Shown: one piece after another, positions 57,105-64,000 of the stretch
Layout of the letters: every line of letters begins with the position of its first letter
Numbering within the stretch: position 1 is the stretch's first letter
Assembly (NCBI GenBank): GCA_916613615.1
Contig: OU744734.1
Span: 34,230,801 to 34,294,800, forward strand
DNA length: 64,000 nt
Direction of reading: 5' to 3'
From: Steromphala cineraria
Lineage: Eukaryota; Mollusca; Gastropoda; Trochida; Trochidae
Position numbers and translations under genes: made by a program
Notes under the pieces: model-generated
Told to the model about the DNA's origin: nothing
Seen by the model: the letters and a program-made list of their open reading frames with translations, nothing else
The model's database searches: none

Positions 57105-60100
57105 GGTTTAAAATTTACAAAGATTGTCATCTTTCTCAATCACATATGTAGGTTTATAGGAATTGATTGTCTGTGTGAAAAAGATACTTGTTTTGGCCTA
57201 ACCTCTGTCATATGTGTTAGATATTTTCAAAGACAAGAAGAAATTAATACTATTTATCAAATTCAATCTCAATCCGAAAATTATTTATTCTAAATTTGTT
57301 TCATGTTTTAACATTTTCTTTGACAATGAAACTTTGCTGAAAACGTGTTGTTTGACATGTATTCATAGCTAATAGTTTTATTTTATTTTTGAGAGAAGTC
57401 AATGGTAAAGGCGTTACATTTTAATTAACTTCATTTTGTATAAAATGTTTTTACCCTTTTCAATCCTTATTGTATTACGAAATCGATTTTCCCTCCAGTC
57501 TCCTATGTTATCAAGCATTCTTGATAAGGAATTATTGCATGCTGTTCAATGTTTCCTTAGCTCTTTTCTTCATAATGAATTAAAACGATGTTTTTTTAGA
57601 TTTGAATATTTTGAACATTTAGTTTGACTAACAAATCCCCATTTTCAATTTGGAGCAAAGTTTCAATCTAATATGTTCCTTTTTGCACGATTTATCCTCG
57701 AATCATGATAGCACAATTGAAAGTATTGCCAATAAAACGATTTAAATTGTAAATATCTTGTAAAATGAGAGACAATGTGGAACCAGGCTTTACAAAATAT
57801 CACTTTTTTAGAGATAAATGAGGGATTTTTCAAATCTGACGATATCTGCATACATGTAAAAACAATAAAACTGTTGTTTTGAAAAAAGTTTACCTTCATT
57901 TGAATAAACAGGCAAATGAAAATACACAATTCACTTGAATTTATCACGTAAGATTTTCGATTACAATTATTTCCTGCTTTTTATGTCGAATTCTCAAACT
58001 GATAAGAACAGGGATTATTCAAAGAATACTTTCAAGTATTTTACATGCTCAAAAAAGAAATTTTATACTTATAAATTGTTTTAAAATTTATTTTTTATTT
58101 AACACAAATGTTTATCATCAAGGGAGGCATATTCCATGTGAAACGTGAAAAGCATTTTTTACATATTGATAATATTTTTAAATGGTTAGTGCCATGATAG
58201 TGTAAATTATATTTCATACCCCTGATTTCATTAAAGCGAGATATTTTGAACCATACACTAATATTTTTATTCAAACTACTGCAAATATGTGTTATTGTTA
58301 ACGTGTCATAACTCCTTACATCACAAGTCTCTTAGATATTATGTAAATTCAACAAACGGTGGTGTTACACTCTTTTGCCGGGCGGTTCACTCACCATCCA
58401 AGACATAATTATAACGATTTAATATATTGCTATGGATTCATATTTACAATCTATGAATGAATTATTAAATAAAATGAATATGTATGATAATATCTAGAAG
58501 GCATAAGCAATGTTGATGCATATCAAGTATTATCTTCAATGTCTCCGATTATACGCTGTTCTTTTGCTTCAGGTCAATATAAGTTCCAAGGCTTCAGGGC
58601 GAAGCCAGTGTTAAGTGCCAATCAAACTCCTTGTAGTGGACAGAAGAGTGAAGTATTGAAAAACTGATTAAACGAGAAAGTTAAGAGCCTGACATTATTT
58701 GTGGATAAACAACTTCAGGTTTACACTCTTTGCTTTTGATTCTGTTTAGAGAATAATTACCGGTTATTTTCCTTTCAATTTTGCACGTCTTATTTATATG
58801 TTCTACAATTTCTCTGTAAAAGATCTATAAAGGAAATCATTATTTTTCGTGTATTATAGAAGTATTTGAAAGTTACTCCGATCCTTTCATTTGAGGGATG
58901 GACTTTATATTAATTACAATTTATATCAGGGTTATATCAAAATATATGTTCCATATTTGCATACTGTTTAGTAGTTTCGTTTTTATACACAAACATGTAG
59001 TATCAGAACACTGGATTACATCTATATACAATTGACCATTCAACTCCAACAATTCAGCGACAAAGCTTGAAAGCCAGTAGCACGATTTGTAATCAAAGCG
59101 AGCCTCTGATTTGTACAATATCCGGAAGACCACACAAAATACAACCTGACTCGATCAGGGAATGCTTTGAGGTACGAGTGAATGTTTCCCTCATTTGGAC
59201 GTCATAGTTATAAAAGAGTCGGATAAGGCCTTGATATAACCAAATTGATTTCTGCTTATTCTGATATGTTTGAAGAATATTAACCCTAAATTAGTAAAGT
59301 ATGAGCACTAAAATTAGGACAATTTCTTGTTCTCAAAACGATCTTAGTCCATTATGGTAAAATGTAGACGATTACTAATAAGTTTTATCATATGGGGTAC
59401 GAAACAAGTTAAAAATTTAACATGATGTTTACTTCTTTCAGAATCTTAGGATATACATGTGGTAGTATTGATACATCTATTATCATCACTTGGTTAATAT
59501 TGATATTAGGTGTTAACGTTGATTATCTACAGCGCATCAATGATTCAAATCATTTTTTTCTCTGATAATAGTACTTGAGTCAAATGTTTCTTCGACCAAT
59601 CATATTACTTGCACAATCAATGATCTTTTAAAAACCTTTCAGTTGTTAGCAACAGAGTAATGTTCCTTTTTAGAATCACCAATGGTCCTCAAATAATCTT
59701 TTAAAGGCACCACTTGAGCGGCTTTCATCCGCCATTTTGAAAGGTTCGCATTGCGAGAAAACACATGTGCTGTAATATGCTTATTCATTAACACAAGTAA
59801 GTTATAAGTTCTTGGTTGATAGAAGAGGAGCATATTTACAAATAATTCATAATAAAAGTTATCAGCTGATACAGCATTTTGTCGTAGTAATGCATTCCAC
59901 GACCGTAGCTTCGATGATTGGATTCATTTCACGATGTTTTTATTTTTTGAGCGAAACTCTTTATTTTTTATCAAATTGTCAAATCCTTTACAACTAAAAA
60001 GCTTATCTCACAAACATATATATGAAATTAAGTGTGAAATTATCATGTAAAAATCATATATACTTGTAAACAGGAAAGTCCTCCTGAATTTCGTTTCCAC

Positions 60101-60340
60101 AAAAAATACCCCGCTCGAATGGTCCCTTTAAGGAGACAATTTATTGTTATAATCATGTGGCATTTTCTATATGTATGTTCATTTGAAGTTCAAAAGATAA
60201 CCCCTTCACCTACATACGAGGCAGTTAATCACTAATAGCTCATCAATAGCTCATGATTTTTTTCCGTTAACCTTTTAAAATAATTAAAACATCTCGAATA
60301 TTTCATCAGAAGACAATAAAAGTACGAAACGACAGATAAC
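57105..60340. other. Long non-coding stretch
   Basis: AT-rich with scattered short ORFs (57436-57627, 57663-57947, 58921-59133, 59639-59833), none recognisable. No repeat structure noticed. Confidence 0.5.
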
Positions 60341-60348
60341 GGTCCAAA

Positions 60349-60356
60349 TACTTTAT
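60349..60356 (-). terminator. Candidate poly(A) signal for the GPCR
   Basis: TTTATT on the plus strand, that is AATAAA on the minus strand, at about 60351-60356, some 630 bp past the GPCR stop. It is one of several possible signals in AT-rich DNA. Confidence 0.25.
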
Positions 60357-60983
60357 TCAGTATAACTTACATCCCTCTTGTCGTATAAATCGGCTAGAGT
60401 TATTATAGCATTCAAGGCAAAACTGTGAACAATCACATACAACAAACAACATAACTTGCAATAACGAAATCTAAAGAATCTCAATATCATTCTTAATGTT
60501 GAAGATGTGTACAATTTAAAAAAACATCAAACTGATTAAGGTTATTTACCAAAACTTTGTAAAATGTCAGCGCTGAATGTCCAAGGGGGCCATCTTGGTT
60601 TTCAGCTGCCAACATCTTAGAAAGTCGTGACGTCGACATTTTTAAAGGCAGTTTGGTCACTTAAAATTATATCTATGAAAATCAGCTTTGACGTTATCAA
60701 ATGTTGAGAGCTGATTTACTTTCTTTCAAATACTAATTATCTTCAAGTATTATCATATGTGGTTAGGTTTGTAGAAACTTTATCTAAATTCTAAAGTCCA
60801 TAAGTAATTGTTAAATTCAATAAAATCAAACTCTTGATTAACGACAAGAAAAATGTATCACTGATAACTACTTGCAAAGGAAACACACCTTGCAAAAATA
60901 AATCATAACTCAACCCTTTAAGATTCTTTCAAAATAAATTCAACCGAAGTGTTTTATCACATGTTCATAACTCCGGAATCCAA

Positions 60984-62030
60984 TCACACATACGCTTGGC
61001 TTGTATTATTTACATCCTTGGAACAATTTGGGGCAAAGCTGCAAAGCATTGCTCTGATGCACCTCCTGAAGTTTTTGCTGAATATCATGAACAAGAAGAA
61101 CTTTATGGCACAATGCAAGTAGGAGCTGAAGAGAAGAAACAGATGTACAAGAGCAGAGGTGAAAGAGACCCCTGTGTGCCCACCAGTACTGGCTCTTAGT
61201 AGGTAAAATAGTCTCATAATGTGCAGAGGAGCATTCATAATAATGAAGGCAGTTGAAAGCGCAAAGAGCATCTTCGTCACTCGGAATTGAGGACTCTTGA
61301 TACATCGCCTAGTGCTATCAGTCCTTGGGCTATTCCTCCTCCAACGAACTGTGTGTGCTATTGAGAACCCCATCCCTATCAACATGAATGCTATGCTTGT
61401 CACCGGTACAAGCAGAGTAACAATAGAATCAACGTAAGTAAACATAGATAGCAGGAATCCGAATCGTGGCTTAGACTGGCAAAAGTTCATACCTCCAACT
61501 GTCCTGACTTCCGTTGCAACAAATGTAATAATGTACAGCAACATGGCTGCAACGGCCAACACAATCACAACAACGCTGGCTCGGTTCTTTGTACACATGA
61601 CCTTGACCTTCAAAGGATGGCAGATGGTGATGAAGTTCTCCACAGTGATGCACACCATGTACCATACAGAAAGGAAACTGCAGACGTAGGTGAGGTAAAC
61701 CACAAACTGGCAAATGCCATGCATGTGGTTGATCCTGTAACCAAGCACTTCAAGCCATACAAAGGACAAGCACACGAGAGTCCCCGAGTCTGAGATGAGG
61801 ACTGCAAGAACATAGACACTTGATGAGAGCTTTCGTAGCTCCTTGCTTGCAAACACCATGCAGGAGACAGTGTTCCCCACGAGTCCAACTACCACTATAG
61901 CTGGCATTATATAGGCATTAAGAATCCCGGCAATTGACATCGTCAGGAGCTGCTCCTGGGGCATTGTCGTTATGTTTCGCGAAGCGTTCATTGTTACTTT
62001 AGTTACACACCCCATTAAACTGAGATGCAA
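60984..62030 (-). CDS. Class A (rhodopsin-type) peptide-like GPCR, 348 aa
   Basis: A seven-transmembrane receptor of the plasma membrane, in one exon. The N-terminus has two N-glycosylation sequons (N15-A-S, N19-I-T). TM1 has GLVGN (N53); TM2 has LAVLISD (D81); C107 before TM3 and C184 in extracellular loop 2 form the expected disulfide pair. The end of TM3 has ENF (131-133) in place of DRY. TM6 has P268 in IIMNAPLH, without the usual CWxP. TM7 has HCAIKFF at the NPxxY position. A basic third loop (RWRRN, RR) and FRR in helix 8 suit G-protein coupling. The ENF and x-[SC]-A-I-x-FF patterns are typical of invertebrate neuropeptide receptors (FMRFamide/secretagogue-like groups), but the ligand cannot be told. 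The length is normal for the class. The other ORFs over it are shadows. Confidence 0.9.
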   Translation of the reverse strand: MHLSLMGCVTKVTMNASRNITTMPQEQLLTMSIAGILNAYIMPAIVVVGLVGNTVSCMVFASKELRKLSSSVYVLAVLISDSGTLVCLSFVWLEVLGYRINHMHGICQFVVYLTYVCSFLSVWYMVCITVENFITICHPLKVKVMCTKNRASVVVIVLAVAAMLLYIITFVATEVRTVGGMNFCQSKPRFGFLLSMFTYVDSIVTLLVPVTSIAFMLIGMGFSIAHTVRWRRNSPRTDSTRRCIKSPQFRVTKMLFALSTAFIIMNAPLHIMRLFYLLRASTGGHTGVSFTSALVHLFLLFSSYLHCAIKFFLFMIFSKNFRRCIRAMLCSFAPNCSKDVNNTSQAYV

Positions 62031-62308
62031 ATGTCAAATGCATATGTTGTAGCTGCAGAATCTTTTACCGTTTTTTTTCACATACCAAAATGTATTTGGG
62101 GTTTACAGAATATCCTCGAAGAGCTTCTTCTCCAAAAGTGAGTCTCAGTCCGACTTTTCAAATCAAAATTATCAACTGTTCTTCCTCATATCTTCTCTCT
62201 GTTACTGCTCTGTTAGCCCACTTTAGAGTGTCCTATGAGTTGAAGAGATGTGGTTAACGTCATCCATATTGACAGATGTCTTCTCCTTCATGTAACAGGC
62301 AGCAGCAT
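62031..62308 (-). other. Probable 5' UTR part and splice acceptor of the GPCR
   Basis: On the minus strand a TTTATATTTTTCAG acceptor ends at 62309, and the sequence from 62308 runs without another obvious acceptor to the GPCR ATG at 62030. This would make a coding exon with about 278 bases of 5' UTR preceded by one or more non-coding exons beyond 62.3 kb. A single exon with a nearby promoter is the alternative. Confidence 0.35.
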
Positions 62309-62419
62309 CTGAAAAATATAAAGGTAGGTTAATACAAATAAGATCATAATATTCTGTATTTTCGGGGTAAATTGATCTGCTTAATCGCCTGTCTGAGTCA
62401 AGGCGCAGCAACAAAAACT

Positions 62420-64000
62420 GTCTTGCCCTGGTATGAAATCAGAACATGAACACCATCAATATGAATATTATATTCATCCACGCCGCTAATGACTGTAATT
62501 TAGCAGTAGCGCCGTAAAACAATAACTCACTCCCCCAATCCATCTGTTACTTTGAAATATTGTATCTAACTTCTGAAATTTGCAGAAATTTTGAATTTAG
62601 GAAGGTACAAAGCTATGATTGCAATTTCACTTAGCATTGCAGGGAACTTCAACAGAAGGAAAATTCATGAATAATCAGTTGATATTTACTAACTGAACTG
62701 CAAGGACATTAGTGTAGCCATTTTGCTAAAGCAGAAACAGATGTTTAGTATTATGGTAGCATAACACAGGTTTATATGAAAACTGCATATGAATGTCTTT
62801 ATATATCAAAAAAATAATGTGATTCAGCTGAAATGCATGGGTGTGTCCGCTTTAAGAGGCATTTTAGAAGTTGGAATGACAATAATGCTGAGGAATCGAA
62901 TATATGGATGACAACTTCTTTCTTCATTGTATGCGACGTTTCGACACAGATTCTTGTGTCGTTCTCAATCTTATGTACACGTATATGCCTCCTACGTCAT
63001 TCCTCTTCCTCTGCTTGAGAAGGACACACGAATCTGTGTAACAACGCAGGGTCTTGACGTTGGTTGATGACAAGAGAACTGAGTTTATTTGGACTAATAC
63101 AATCTATTGAAGTGTATTTTGAATTTTATTGATATCTTCAAAATGTCTTATAATGTATTTTAGAAAATTAAGATATTGTTTAACAAATTGAAATTGAAAT
63201 AGAAATAGGACATTGACTGTCTTGATTCGAAAGTACACGATGATTTGTGATATGAAATATGATGAACAGATAAGATATGTAAGTCATACCGGTAAAGGCA
63301 ATGTAGACGACACGTGTCACGTTAAGCAATATATTCATGACCGATCATCGACAGGAATAGAAGAATCTTTGCGCGAATCATTAATATTTATGGAGCTAGT
63401 TCCTGCTTTTTGTAAAGAAAAAGTACTCCAAGGATATGATCTACGGCAAACGTTTCTAGGTTGAATAATGAATCTTTTGATCCTCTGAAAATATATAAGC
63501 TCATATTCATTGAGAAATTTGTTGTTTCGAAAACATGTGCGTAAAATCGCTCATTTGTTCTTGAAAATGTGTCGGAAATGAAAAGAAATACTTATGGACG
63601 GATGCCGGACAATATGAAATTAGCCCTAAATAATTTCTGGATATTTTTTTTTTAAAAAACATACAATGCAATGTACGTAAAGAGTACATAATGTCATTAA
63701 GTCGACACAACATGTATTTTAGTTACAAGAATATGATAATTGATATCTGTTTGGATATTACAAATCAGTCAGATTGAACAATTGCGTATACAAAATGTCA
63801 ATATGATATAGTCTAATCATTCTTAATCTATCTGCAAACCATATAAAAACTTTATCCGCGTAGAAAGCTATTCTTGTCACGAAAACGTTAATAATTATTG
63901 GAAATATCGTCTCTTGTGGCGGTACATCGAATTATCATGGACCCTTGCATTATAATATCTAGATACATTGCCTGAAATATTTTCAATCACTTACTGGTAC
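62420..64000. other. Non-coding, nothing firm
   Basis: The 61- and 83-codon plus ORFs (62833-63018, 63213-63464) and a 68-codon minus ORF are unrecognised. Upstream GPCR exons could lie here but cannot be identified by eye. Confidence 0.45.

Noticed and set aside
60110..60135. GGTCCCTTTAAGGAGACAA as an end of a TTAA MITE
   Set aside because: Contains TTTAAGGAGA, but no partner end was found within a few kb and the match to other ends is only about 10 bases.
60996..61888. Four further ORFs over the GPCR
   Set aside because: Out-of-frame shadows of the 348-codon receptor.
1..64000. CRISPR array, phage, or bacterial operon
   Set aside because: No regularly spaced identical repeats, ribosome-binding sites or packed ORFs; everything points to animal nuclear DNA.

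Overview
The window reads as AT-rich, repeat-dense nuclear DNA from an invertebrate animal, most likely a bivalve or other mollusc. The reasons are low gene density, intron-style splice signals, one single-exon rhodopsin-type receptor gene, several families of short inverted-repeat elements, non-LTR and DIRS-like retroelement pieces, a tRNA-derived SINE, and a short motif (AAGGGARRYAACTC) that I associate with molluscan non-coding DNA. The taxon is an inference. No bacterial operon, CRISPR array, rRNA gene or ordinary tRNA gene is visible.

Layout. 0.8-9.5 kb: one ancestral repeat is present twice. The first copy is split by a 3.14 kb TTAA-flanked insertion (905-4048) that itself carries a nested inverted-repeat element. 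The second copy (about 7995-8250) is intact at that point but is interrupted by a 5'-truncated LINE (about 8251-9482). 10.2-15.3 kb: a roughly 2.4-2.7 kb unit is duplicated in tandem, with a third fragment at 24.85-25.1 kb. 15.6-23.5 kb: two larger inverted-repeat-bounded elements. The second (17947-23505) has 18-bp ends including TTAA, a CpG-richer region with a 108-codon ORF, and a tandem array full of nuclear-receptor half-sites. 26.3-27.6 kb: an intact 337-codon SAM plus CCCH gag-like ORF on the minus strand, followed in frame after a single TAG by a pol-like remnant, which I read as a truncated DIRS/tyrosine-recombinase-type retroelement. 30.4-33.3 and 40.1-45.4 kb: two diverged copies of one non-coding segment. 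36.3-38.5 kb: a decayed multi-exon coding relic. 45.7-47.2 kb: a 1.5 kb inverted-repeat element. 55.8-56.1 kb: a tRNA-derived SINE. 61.0-62.3 kb: the one convincing host gene, a class A peptide-type GPCR on the minus strand.

A palindrome-ended MITE family of about 356 bp (ends AGGGGCAGTAGC, target TTAA) occurs six times: at 25.1, 43.8, 44.4, 52.8, 55.4 and 56.7 kb. Most of the window is therefore transposon sediment. Apart from the GPCR and the gag-like ORF, I do not assign function to any ORF. No unprecedented biological system stands out. The points most worth checking are the gag-like ORF with its in-frame stop, the GPCR with unusual signature residues, the large TTAA elements, and the receptor-site tandem array. 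Homology between repeat copies was judged by eye, so boundaries are approximate unless a target site is named.
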